64,000 nt of DNA from Corbicula japonica (taxonomy: Eukaryota > Mollusca > Bivalvia > Venerida > Cyrenidae). The notes beneath the pieces were generated by a model. That model did not search any database. It saw only the letters and a program-made list of their open reading frames with translations, and was not told where the DNA came from. The DNA lies in NCBI GenBank assembly GCA_038501625.1, contig JAZAYU010000008.1:10416938-10480937 (forward strand). The letters are read 5' to 3'. Both the position numbers and the translations under genes were made by a program. Positions 38,801 through 47,544 of the stretch are shown here, piece by piece; position 1 is the stretch's first letter; every line of letters begins with the position of its first letter.

Positions 38801-41800
38801 ACCTTTTAACTGCGACTTAAGATAGCTGAATTTTTGAACATCGGTCAAGTTCACATTTAGATGGATAGTAGACTCAAACGAATCCCAAAATGACTGCCAC
38901 TGTAGCAAATCTCCATCAAATGTAGGCAGAGACAATTTTGGCAACCTGCTGAATTGGGATGCGTTAGATGATATGCTAGGGGACGGATTGAATGATAACG
39001 GCTGGATATGAATACTGGGATTAGCGGTAGGCACTTCTGTGCCACTAGAATGTAACTCTGAAGTTGTAATTTGTATGCAGTTCGAACTCTGATCTCTGAA
39101 CAAGCGGAAGTGGCGAAGTTTCAACTCAACACTCAGAGAATACTCGTCTGTTTGTAACATCTCTTCTTCCAAATTATCAAAATCTGTGTGCGCAATTATT
39201 TTCTCGTTAATTGAATCAAGAACGCTTACTTTTTTCTCAACTGAGTCCAGAATCACTTCAAAGTCGGTCAAACGCTCTTCCTCTCTTGCCATCTCTAATT
39301 TCTCGATGAAACGATCTATTATTCGTCCGTTTGCTTCGCGCTGAATCTGTAGTTTTTGAAGATTCATGATTCTTTTGTCACGGCACCATAAATGAGGGGA
39401 ATAAACTCGTCAGGTAGATAACAAACACAAAGCGGTCCCAGGTTCGACCTTTTAATGCTTTCGACGTTATGTGCTCTGGGCGGAAGTGACACACAAAGGC
39501 GCGTTATCATATATAATTTCCAACAATGACCATTACTTTAAAACTTGGAATTAACATTCACCAGCAACAAGATCCATAATTTTACCAAAAGTATTTTTTA
39601 AGTTATGAACCTGCAATTAGATTTTGTAATAACCAATGCACCCGATCCATAACTTTAGAACTACCTGAGATATTAACTTGAAACTTTGAAATATAATTAT
39701 TGTCACTCTCATAATCTTCACCATAACTACCAAGACCTGTAACTCTGCTACAATAGTTTAAAGAAATGTTCTGTTTTCACTTAGATTTAGTGATAGAGAT
39801 TTTATGCACTTGGCCCATTACTTTGGAGCTAATACAGAATGTCAACTTCTAACTTTTAATACATTTCTACGATCACTTTCACCAAGAATTAGACTATTTT
39901 CAAAGTTATTCCACTTTTTAAACTAGTGTTCAAGTTTTAATTCTGTAACATTATTTAAGTGATTGATATTGAACTAGAAATAGATGTCCCCAATTATAAA
40001 TTACTAACAAGTTTTCAAACTCTTTCAAAAATATTTCATAGTTATTCCCCTTTTTAGTTCAATATTTTTGGTACATTTAGGAATTATTTCTGCTTTTTGA
40101 AATCAGTTTCGTCCCATATGATTCACTTGTTAATATTATTATTAATATTATTCCTGTTTGCATATGAATTTTTGGCCATAGTTGTTGTTCTTTTAATCTT
40201 TGAATTGCATTTATTTTAAATGAATCAAATAGTCGATTAAGCTTTCTGTTCTAACAGCTGTTGTAAATCTTTTTATGAACAAATTTCCTCTTAATGTAAG
40301 TTTTTATGATAAAAAATTCTAGACATATTTAAAGGTTATTCAGTCAAATATCCCTAATACCCTGTTTCATGTCTCTTATATACAATGTATTGATAAAAGT
40401 GTACGTTCTTTTATAAATCTGTTAACAGAATGTGAACGCCACCTACATATTAGATTATTAACACTGTCCATTAATTATGTTAAGGTTTTGCAAGATGTTG
40501 TACAGATCAATTGAACCAGTGGCTGCACTTATAATTTTGAGATCTTATTCAAAAGTGGGGTGTAATGTCCTATTCAAAAGGGGAGTGTATACATTTCTAG
40601 ATTTAGGAAAGATGTCCTAGATTTTGTAAACTGATACTACAGATTTCGATTTCAATTAGATTTTGACCCAGCGAGTGACCTCCATAAATATTTGTTGCAC
40701 TGCAACACTTTACAAGATGCTGATCACTTTTTGTCATGTGATGACTGTTAGAACTGCTGCTCCAATCAGAAGACGCAGCGTTCTACTTTCAAACAAGGTG
40801 TTGCTGTCAATCAAATTTTTGTCGCTTGCAGAAGTTGAACTGAAAATGACACTATGTAATGATTTGAGTGATACATGTAGCACCGATGAAATAAAAAAGG
40901 TGTAACTTAAAGTAAAGCAACCTGAAGGCGTGACTATGAACAACGTTCTGTCAATTTAACTTTGCCGCCACTTCAAAGAAAATATCAGTCAACGCGCCAA
41001 GCGTTTGATGATTTTGCTGCAAGCCAAAATCTAACTGAAATCGAATTCAATAGTATGTTGTCCGTTACAAGAGAACTTGAGAATGCAGTACGGAATATGT
41101 TATGTGTACTGATTTTTCAGTCATAAGAAAATTAAGCTCAGTTTTGAAGAGTGACAGACAAAATTTGACATTTTATTAAAATAAATGAGAGGGGAAGTGG
41201 TTGGACACTTGAAAAATTTGTTTTTTTTGTGATCTACAATGTTTCAATTGCCTACAGTTGTTCTGTTGAAAAAGAAGACCATCATTCCGTAGTGCTGAGA
41301 TGTGTGGTCAGTGTGCTTCTGTAAAGAAATGTACTATTTGTGCATAAAATTCATATTGCAAGATAAATCCTTGTTATCAACTAAAGAGATCAAATATTTA
41401 ATCAATTTCTCACCATTGAAGCTGGTATGGTAATATAGAGATAAAGGACAAAATAAAAAAGCAGATATGGGTAATATTTAGCAAATTGTTTACACTATGG
41501 CAACATTTTTTTTTGTGTACTTAAGAGTTTTGGATTATTTTAATACAAGTTTTGCAGTGATTTCTTTTAGTCTGAAGCTTTCATGATGCTTTTGTTTCTT
41601 GGCATGTTGCTTAGTAATTGGGATCTACACTGGTTGCATCTGTGGAAAAATGCCTGTTTATCTGGAGGCATAATAGGACATATTACGGGAAATCCATGTC
41701 CTGAAAGAAAGACAGGTCTCATTTACATCAGTGCTTTGTTTGTTCAATGTCAACAGTACACAGTATCCAGTGAACATTAATGATGCAGTCATAACCAAAA

Positions 41801-44800
41801 GAAACAATGTCCTTGACTGTAAACAGAAATTTGAGACTCTTATGATATTTGAGTCATATAACAGTTTCACATATTTTTCTATTGTTGACATGCTGATCTC
41901 AAAGTCATTCACTGCAAGTGTTTTAGGTGGGAAGTTCTAATACTTTGTAATTCAAGGTAGAAATTTTTTCATATTTTTATTTCTAAACTAAAATCCAACA
42001 AACCACCTTGTTGCGTACATGTAGGGGAACCGTGGGAGTACTCTACCCCCACAAAAAATTTCTTTGTTTACTTTTCTATTCTAAACTGAAATTCTCTGGA
42101 GGTGGGGTAGGGGTATATGGATGCAGTACCATCCCCCATACCAAAATCCACACAATTGATGTTTTTAAGTATTAATATTTTTTTGAATAGTCAAGCTACT
42201 GCACTGTCAAGCTACTGCACTGATGTGCAGGCTGTTCTGGATTTAAACTGTCCCTGCTTAATGATACATTCGAAATCAATAAGCATTAGTTTTTTACTTA
42301 TCATTATTACTATTATATCAACTATGACCCTGATATTTGCTTTAGCTGAAAAATAGGCCTGGGCCCAAGGTTATAAAACTGAGCATGGAAACCAGTCTCA
42401 AATCTCAAGCATCTGATTGGCTTAAATGGCGACCAATCAGATGCTTGAGATTTGAGACTGGTTTCCAATCTCATCTTTATAACCTTCAGCCCAGTATATT
42501 TCAGCATTCAGGCTTCCATAAGCCCTCAGTGTTTGACTGGTAAGTAAAAATTTCAGGGCAAGTAGACAAAAGTCCTTGCTGAAAGCAGAAATTCAAATAA
42601 TACTTGTACACTTAACAGTACAAATATGGGTAAGATTTGCATTACATATTATTACTGTAACTTTTCCGATTTAAATCCTGGTTATTGAACTCATTATTTT
42701 CCTGGAAAATAACAGTATACTAAAAAACAGACATTATTATTTTATTGAGGTGACACATCATTACCAAGTTCATATCTGTCATTTGAGTTCGTTGTCAGTA
42801 TCAAAGAACAAACATTTACTGGTTAAAAGATCACAACCTTGTGCTGTGCTGTCAACAGAGCATTCATCTCATTTGCGATAAGCTCAGCATTGACACAGAT
42901 CAGCAGGAATACCAGTCTGATCAGGGTTTACTTGTTTTATCACTTAGAAAACAAATTTAGCTAAACACCCCAGTAAACAATGAGTGAACTGGATCTGATT
43001 GGGAGAAAAAGGGAAGTATATTGCATTTCATGCATAAAGAGTTCATGAAAGCAAGCTTGACACTTTGACATCTTATGATAACCTGCAGACCATTATCTTT
43101 GATTCTTTACTCCATGAGATATGCCTTATCCATTTTCTCCAGTTACAGCCAATCTGTGAAATCAGCCGTTTCATGGAGTGGCTAAAAATTTTAGCCTTTT
43201 CGTGAAATGACTAATTCACTCAGCCATTTCATGAAACGGCTAAATACGAGGGGCATTTATAAAGTATTAATCAGTGTGGCGCTTTAATTTTTAGATCAAC
43301 CCTTCGAAGTATTCCCCTTTGACTTGTATGCACTTTTCCAAGCATTTAATCCAATCAGAAAATGCTTTTCGGAATGCTTCTTTGGGTATAGTGTTAAGAC
43401 ACTGGAAAAGCGCGCTGCCGACGGCGTGTTGAGATTCAAAACGTCGACCTCTCATGAAGTTCTTAATAAAGGGATTTAACCAAAAATCGCATGGAGCAAG
43501 ATCAGGGATATATGGAGCGTGTGGTAAAGTGTCAATGTTGTTGTCGCTTAGATACGACGTTACCACCGCTGACTTGTGGGCCGGTGCGTTGTCATGCAGG
43601 AGCTTGATTCCGCGTACGCCGGTACGGGGACGGTCTGCAGTATAGTGGCATACAACAGCAGCAAGTACCGAATCTCGGTAAAATGCTCCCGTAACACTCC
43701 TACCTCCTGGTACAGGAATTCGAGCCACCATTCCCTGGCAATAAAAAAATAATGCATACATAATGCGTTTTGAGGTGCGAGCTCTACGGGCAATTTGGGG
43801 CCGTCTATCATTTTCACCGACCCACACCTTATTTTTTTGTTTACTGTCAGGCTCATAAAAATATACCCACGTTTCATCGTCAGTCACAATTTAATTCATG
43901 CGTTTTTGGTCAGCATTCTTGTATGTAACAAGCAGCTGGGACGCTATTTGCACGCGCTCGCGCTTTTGATCATCAGTGAGGAGGTGGGGTATCCACCTGG
44001 CGCAAACCTTGCGTAGCTTTAACGCGCGCGTCAATATTTGAAAAACCGATGATGAATTAATGCCACATAAATCACTTATCTCCTCGACTGTACAACGGGC
44101 ATCATCTTCCACAGCTTTTTTAACAGCGGCAATATTTTCGTCAGTCATTGTGGTCACTGGACGGCCAGGACGGGCCTCATCTTTTATATCCTCCCTTCCA
44201 GAGTTAAAAAGACGAACCCACCTTCTAACCGTGGAATACGAGAGAGCACAGTCCCCATAAACCTTGTCTAAGTCTGCTTTAATATCAGGTGCAGCAACGC
44301 TGAGCAATGCGTGTACTTTACAATAAGCTCTTTGCTCATCTTGAAATTTGTTCTCTTTGTCTGCCATTTTAACTGCAGTGTATCTGAGCTTGGTCGATTC
44401 AAGTGAAGATTTCAATCACTGTAACGATTTTACCCGGTTTCCTCGTGCACGTAACTGTAGAGGAGAGTCTAAGCTTTCCATACATATATAACATGTAGAA
44501 ATTTCTTTCGGATTACCGTTAATCAATCATACTGATTAATACTTTATTAATGCCCCTCGTATTTCAGCCTTTTCATGAAATGACTAAAATCTCCATGTCA
44601 TTGTTACACAGATTGACTGGTTCAGTTTCAGCCAATCTGTGTAATAGTGCGTTGAGTTTTATTTGTGCCTTAGATATCATAACTGGAATAATTTATTTGA
44701 ATATACCACAAAAATGAACATGCTTTTTGATTTTTTACATTATTTCTGACCAATAAGCAAACAGTGCAGATCCTGATCAGATGTAACAGATGTGCAAGCT

Positions 44801-46184
44801 TGTCTGGATCTACACTGATCGTACATGTGATAAAATCCATATATGCAGAGAAAAGGCTTATACTATATATACTAGGTCTTTGTAAGTAATTTTGATCTAC
44901 TGATGCATCTATTCTGTCAAATCACCTTCAGCTGCAAGGGATAAAATGGAAGTCTTTACCTATCCAGTATTTTGAGGGAAAATTCTTTACACACTCAAGT
45001 TTTTTTTTACCTTTTAGTTTACCTTTTTTTGGCAATGTGTGTCCGATAAAAAGACATTACCTTCTTTGTAATTTTCAAATTCCTTAATGTACCTCACACT
45101 TCTGGGCCCAAGATCATAAAACTGAGATTGGAGACCAGTTTCAATCTCAACCAGTCACCATTTCAGCCAATCAGATGCATGAGATTTGGGACTGGTCTCC
45201 AGTTTTAGTTTAATGGGCTGTGATATGTGCACTTCATCAGCATGGATCTGACTGGAAGTGAAATTTGTTTTAATTAGTGCTTAAGCAAATATTTATTGAT
45301 TGAGTAGTGAGCAGTGTACACTCAAAGCAGACATGTCTAATGTGCTTACTGAATTGGTCTACACTGTTCCCTTAAGCTTAGCGTCTAAATGATAAATGCT
45401 TCTAAAGCATGATTTAATTTACATCAAGCATAACCACATTAAAATTTAATACAAAGAGAAAATGTTACTAAGTAGTGCAGGGTGTATATTATATATTGTT
45501 TTGTCATTTTCTTTTTACAATAAAAACGAGAGGGCTTACTTCCTGTACATGATATGTTTTGTTAAATCCATTTTTTTGCAGGGACATGGTTGGTGTCCGA
45601 AGGAAGGTTTTTGTCAGAAGTCACATGACATTGATCTTATAATTGACGTAGATGACTATATGGCAAGTCGGAAAAGCCGGAAACGAAAACGCAGGCATAT
45701 GAACCAGGTAGTAAAAAGTAGCGAGAGTACTGCTACTTCCGATAATGATGTCATGGAAGCAGAAGAAAGTTTTCATGAGAAGAGTGATGAATCAAGGGAA
45801 GATAACTCAATAATTGTTGATAACAATGAGAGTAATTCAAAGGGAGACAATTTGGACTTAAGTGAACGGAGCATTAGGAACGGTGATGTTAGTGAGAAAT
45901 TATCATCTGGTGATATTTTAAAGATGTTGAAAAGTATGAAAGGCACAGGAAATACACATGCCAATGGTGGACATAGGGCTGGTTATGATGCCTTCATGAC
46001 CGGTTTTATTTATGCAGTGCTCAGGACAAAGGGAGATAACTGGGAAGATAGAACTGAGGAATGGAAGAATAAGTTGTATCTAGGTGGAAAGGATTATCCT
46101 CTATCAGTGTGCAAGAGTGGATTTTGTAAGCAGTCTAAACAGCACCTAGAGAAAATACACAGGGTCAGGCATACTGTTGTGTGA
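29836..46184 (+). CDS. TOE1: TOE1 (target of EGR1 protein 1), DEDD-family 3' exonuclease with CCCH zinc finger
   Basis: Coding exons are 29836-29949, 30648-30688, 31588-31885, 32788-33047, 34404-34566 and 45582-46184, all with GT/AG borders and matching phases. They give 492 residues (human about 510). The fold is CAF1/PARN-like. Exo I is Asp37 and Glu39 in LDTELSGLG; the Exo II Asp182 lies in VLHNGLVDLMFMY; Exo III is HRAGYDAFMTG (His423, Asp428). Between Exo II and III sit a C-x8-C-x5-C-x3-H zinc finger (Cys288, Cys297, Cys303, His307) and a basic nuclear signal (322-330). The known family trims 3' oligoadenylated tails of snRNAs and other small RNAs in Cajal bodies. Start: ATG at 29836 opens a sequence matching the family N-terminus. 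The exon begins at an acceptor (29825), so a 5' UTR exon lies upstream and was not found. Confidence 0.95.
30722..30957. repeat. Family A MITE in TOE1 intron 2
   Basis: Full-length copy from CTATACTCCATATATACACC to TATATGGAGTAAAGGGTTAA, with the paired GATCCAGATCAG and GATCTAGATCAGATG halves. Confidence 0.8.
31182..31416. repeat. Family A MITE in TOE1 intron 2
   Basis: Second full-length copy in the same intron: CCTTTCTTCCATATGTACGC left end, TATATATGGAGTAAAAAG right end, inner halves inverted. Confidence 0.8.
32380..32560. repeat. Family A MITE, degraded, in TOE1 intron 3
   Basis: CATTTTCCTCCATC left part, CATAGATCAAGATCAGCCAGC core, TTTATGGAGGAAACAG right end; part of the right half is lost. 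Confidence 0.6.
33340..33715 (+). repeat. Degenerate tandem units in TOE1 intron 4
   Basis: Two diverged blocks share CATCAAACTTGGTCAAAAT or TATCAAACTTACTCAGAAT and GAACAGGGTC or AACTGGGTCCC. They resemble the cores of the tandem-array elements; no ends seen. Confidence 0.4.
33774..33870. repeat. Family A internal-deletion derivative
   Basis: Only the two ends remain: CCCTTTCCTCCACATATACA..GGCATGGGCAGCTGGC, joined to TCGCACATGC..AATATGGAGTAGAGGG. The palindromic core is missing. Confidence 0.65.
34033..34098. repeat. Family A MITE, right end only
   Basis: Contains CTGATCTGGATCTAAACTGT and GGTGTGGAGGAAAGGG, in TOE1 intron 4. Confidence 0.5.
35197..35396. mobile_element. 200-bp MITE, possibly hAT-type
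   Basis: Ends CAGGGCTCTTACTAGA and, inverted, TCTAGTAAGAGCCTTG. The CAGGG-like terminus suggests hAT, but the 8-bp flanks do not match, so the superfamily is uncertain. Confidence 0.55.
36639..36771 (-). repeat. 3' LTR of the BEL/Pao element
   Basis: Same length as the 5' LTR. The sequence preceding it in element orientation includes a short purine/C-rich GAGGCCCCCAGAA that could be the polypurine-tract position, though it is not a clean tract. Confidence 0.85.
37100..37327 (-). pseudogene. Junction remnant: start of reverse transcriptase fused to Pao pol C-terminus
   Basis: The first part of this frame and the bases just before it match the beginning of Pao reverse transcriptase (ARLPWKPIHDRLP type). 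Within about 20 residues it switches to the post-integrase tail (SRREYCSAVRERHTIS, KLAVVEE), which is the DUF5641 type. Roughly the whole RT, RNase H and integrase coding region is absent between the two. Confidence 0.7.
38297..39367 (-). pseudogene. BEL/Pao gag-like frame (356 residues before the first stop)
   Basis: N-terminal coiled-coil-like stretch (residues about 10-100) followed by the conserved Pao gag block LPKLSLPTFDGDLLQWQSFW and SYLKSQLKGQA (the DUF1759 type), with YGQQHRIIHA after it. The natural reading frame leaves this one near 38360: the adjacent frame continues into zinc-knuckle motifs (CFNCLGRH and CCFCNKSH, about 38130-38200) and then a protease motif FDEGAQRTFI near 37945-37975. 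Capsid-like and packaging functions are known for the family; this copy cannot make a full polyprotein. Confidence 0.85.
39393..39525 (-). repeat. 5' LTR of the BEL/Pao element
   Basis: In element orientation it runs TGTTGGAAATTATATATG to TTTATTCCCCTCA (TG..CA ends). It matches the other LTR almost throughout, with AATAAA-like and GC-rich GAAGTGACACAC parts. Confidence 0.85.
39531..40265 (+). repeat. Right-hand fragment of a tandem-array element
   Basis: Same family as 47545-49110: CATTACTTTAAAACTTGGAA, CCATAACTACCAAGACC, and a right end AAATAGTCGATTAAGC..CTGTTCTAACAGCTGTTG. Starts immediately at the Pao target site. Confidence 0.6.
42357..42493. repeat. Family B palindromic MITE
   Basis: Near-complete hairpin: CAAGGTTATAAAACTGAG, AACCAGTCTCAAATCTCAAG, and the inverted arm to CTTTATAACCTTCAGCCC. 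Confidence 0.85.
43247..44559 (-). mobile_element. mariner (Tc1/mariner, DD34D) transposon
   Basis: TIRs of about 29 bp (CGAGGGGCATTTATAAAGTA.. on the left and its inverse on the right, one difference in the terminal 20) flanked by TA at 43245-43246 and 44560-44561. 1,313 bp is the usual full length. Encodes a nearly complete transposase on the minus strand. Lies antisense to TOE1 in its last intron. Confidence 0.9.
43291..44367 (-). pseudogene. mariner transposase with one in-frame stop
   Basis: From ATG at 44367, a helix-turn-helix region (YSTVRRWVRLFNSGREDIKD, then EARPGRP) and the catalytic triad of the DD34D class. The first Asp lies in VTDDETWVYFY; the second is in LLHDNAPAH and the third in DLAPCDFW, with exactly 34 residues between those two. 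The only break I see is TAA at 43891-43893, just before the first catalytic motif; the frame is otherwise open to the stop at 43291. About 358 codons, near the family norm of 345. Catalyses cut-and-paste at TA sites when intact; this copy should make only the DNA-binding part. Confidence 0.9.
44742..44862. repeat. Family A MITE, right half
   Basis: GTGCAGATCCTGATCAGATG and GTCTGGATCTACACTGATCG with a CATATATGCAGAGAAAAGG end. Confidence 0.65.
45103..45225. repeat. Family B palindromic MITE
   Basis: CCCAAGATCATAAAACTGAG, GAGACCAGTTTCAATCTC and the inverted arm to CTCCAGTTTTAGTTTAATGG; about 350 bp before the last TOE1 exon. Confidence 0.75.
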
Positions 46185-46204
46185 ATGCAATCATATTGTT
46201 ATCT

Positions 46205-46350
46205 TCAATCAGCACTCTGTAACCAGTGTAGATTCACAATCAGTCGGTACATCAGCTGTCTGATCAGGAACTGCACTGGTTTGATCTTTGTTAAAAAAAC
46301 TTAATGAATCAAAACAGTGCAGGTCCAGATCAGATGGCACCTTAGTGTTT
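46205..46350. repeat. Family A MITE, diverged, in the TOE1 3' UTR
   Basis: CAGTGTAGATTCACAATCAG, TGATCAGGAACTGCACTGGT and GTGCAGGTCCAGATCAGATG; outer ends lost. Confidence 0.55.
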
Positions 46351-46522
46351 AAATGGTATAGTTCATTAGTACTTAAACCAATTTGTCTCTATGCTGACAT
46401 CCTATAGTGTATGTGTCTCTTAAACATTTCTTACACTTGTTAACTTTTTACTGTCTGTATAGCTTGTAAATGTCAAGAAGCCATGTTAACAGAGTTAAGT
46501 CACATGTTTCGTATTTTTTGTA

Positions 46523-46528
46523 AATAAA
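46523..46528 (+). promoter_or_regulatory. TOE1: Probable TOE1 polyadenylation signal
   Basis: AATAAA 339 bases after the TOE1 stop codon, in AT-rich sequence; the first such hexamer downstream that I see. The implied 3' UTR contains a family A fragment (46205-46350). Confidence 0.55.
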
Positions 46529-46681
46529 GTATGACAAGGGGAGAATTCAGACAGTAATTTAGACTTAAAAAACACAGTATTTCTATTAACAATCTAAACA
46601 GATAACTTATGTCATGGTTCCCATGGATGCAACTTGTCTGTTCTCTCTTTCTGTGATAAAGTAATCTGATGTCATTTTAAT

Positions 46682-46860
46682 GCTGCCCTTTCGAAGAAAA
46701 GAGGATACATAGGAAATGTTTTGTCTGTTGGTGAGTCTGTCAGGAAAACTTAACATTGGCTACAACTTTTCCATTTCATAATTTTTCCTCCTCAAACTTT
46801 TAAATAATATTACTTAATATAACATGTTTGTGATGTTTCCATATTCTTTATGTCAAGGCC
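46682..46860 (+). repeat. Fragment of the 2005-type tandem-array element
   Basis: CTGCCCTTTCGAAGAAAAGAGG and AACTTAACATTGGCTACAAC match the left end and first unit at 2005-2220. Confidence 0.6.
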
Positions 46861-46970
46861 TGCACATAATGCAGTCTGATCTGGATTTTCACTAGTTGTG
46901 TCTTGGTCAGAAATAATCTAATGAATTTAAAAACTACATATTGAAGATTCTGAAGACTGCTCCAAAATGC

Positions 46971-47157
46971 AGATGATCTGGATTACCCTGTTCACAGTTG
47001 ATCTGGATTACCCTGTTCACAGATGATCTAGATTACCCTGTTCACAGATGATCTGGATTACCCTGTTCACAGATGATCTGGATTACCCTGTTCACAGATG
47101 ATCTGGATTACCCTGTTCACAGATGATCTGGATTACCCTGTTCACAGATCTGGATTA
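46971..47157 (+). repeat. 25-bp minisatellite, seven full units plus a partial
   Basis: The unit is AGATGATCTGGATTACCCTG followed by TTCAC, with only two single-base variants among the full units. The preceding 100 bp is a decayed family A copy, and the unit resembles its GATCTGGATCTACACTGTTC segment. Confidence 0.85.
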
Positions 47158-47544
47158 CCATATTCCATGGACAGCAACTAAAAATATCGTAATCTCTCGA
47201 ATGACAAAATTAAGTTTGACCAAACTTTTCACAAATCAGTGCTATAAGTAAATGTTTAGAATTAAATCTACATGTTGTTTTGGGCTTCATACATATGTGA
47301 ACTATTGTCATTAAACAGGTCTTCATCATCTGAAAAGCTATTTGTTGCATCAAGAATGATAACTCTGTATTGACGGCTGACATTTTAGAATTGAAATATT
47401 AAACATACATGTATTTCACTTTCAAGTAAACTTTTGAAAAAATACCAGTAGTTTATTTGACAGTGTGGTTATTCACTGTTAAAATCAACGAAATAATTAT
47501 TTAGTATTGCAATATTCATACTTTTAAAATTGGATTACTTTTTA

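Larger units (their letters stand above)
36639..39525 (-). mobile_element. BEL/Pao LTR retrotransposon, internally deleted and inactivated
   Basis: The 133-bp LTRs at 36639-36771 and 39393-39525 differ at a handful of positions and are flanked by the 5-bp duplication ATGAC (36634-36638 and 39526-39530). On the minus strand: 5' LTR, primer-binding site at 39377-39388, gag (39367 down to 38297), zinc knuckles, aspartic protease, the first residues of reverse transcriptase, then the region typical of the far C-terminus of Pao pol, then the 3' LTR. RT catalytic core, RNase H and integrase are missing. A frameshift near 38360 and stops near 38103 and in the protease region also disable it. Confidence 0.9.
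43140..44650. mobile_element. Palindromic MITE interrupted by mariner
   Basis: Outer parts CAGCCAATCTGTGAAATCA (43147) and ACACAGATTGACTGG (44608) are inverted. Inner AGCCATTTCATGAAACGGC motifs repeat on both sides of the mariner. Removing the mariner leaves a roughly 200-bp palindrome. Confidence 0.6.
34567..45581 (+). other. TOE1: TOE1 intron 5 (11,015 bp), loaded with mobile DNA
   Basis: Donor GTAAGT after the codons for CETYP, acceptor TTTTTTTGCAG before those for GHGWC; the phase-0 join completes the zinc finger. Contents in order: a family A fragment (34729-34803), a hAT-like MITE (35197-35396), the BEL/Pao element (36639-39525), a tandem-array fragment (39531-40265), a palindromic MITE split by mariner (43140-44650), a family B copy (42357-42493) and a family A copy (44742-44862), and another B copy (45103-45225). 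40266-42350 shows nothing recognisable beyond about 50 bp near 40766 that also occurs at 35940. Confidence 0.85.

Noticed and set aside
43454..44260. Plus-strand frames within the mariner
   Set aside because: Antisense shadows of the transposase.
45462..45581. In-frame upstream extension of the last TOE1 exon with its own ATG
   Set aside because: It is intron sequence before a good TTTTTTTGCAG acceptor, and joining at 45582 restores the zinc finger exactly.
46971..47157. Regular direct repeats resembling a CRISPR array
   Set aside because: Units are contiguous with no spacers, in a eukaryotic context; it is a minisatellite.
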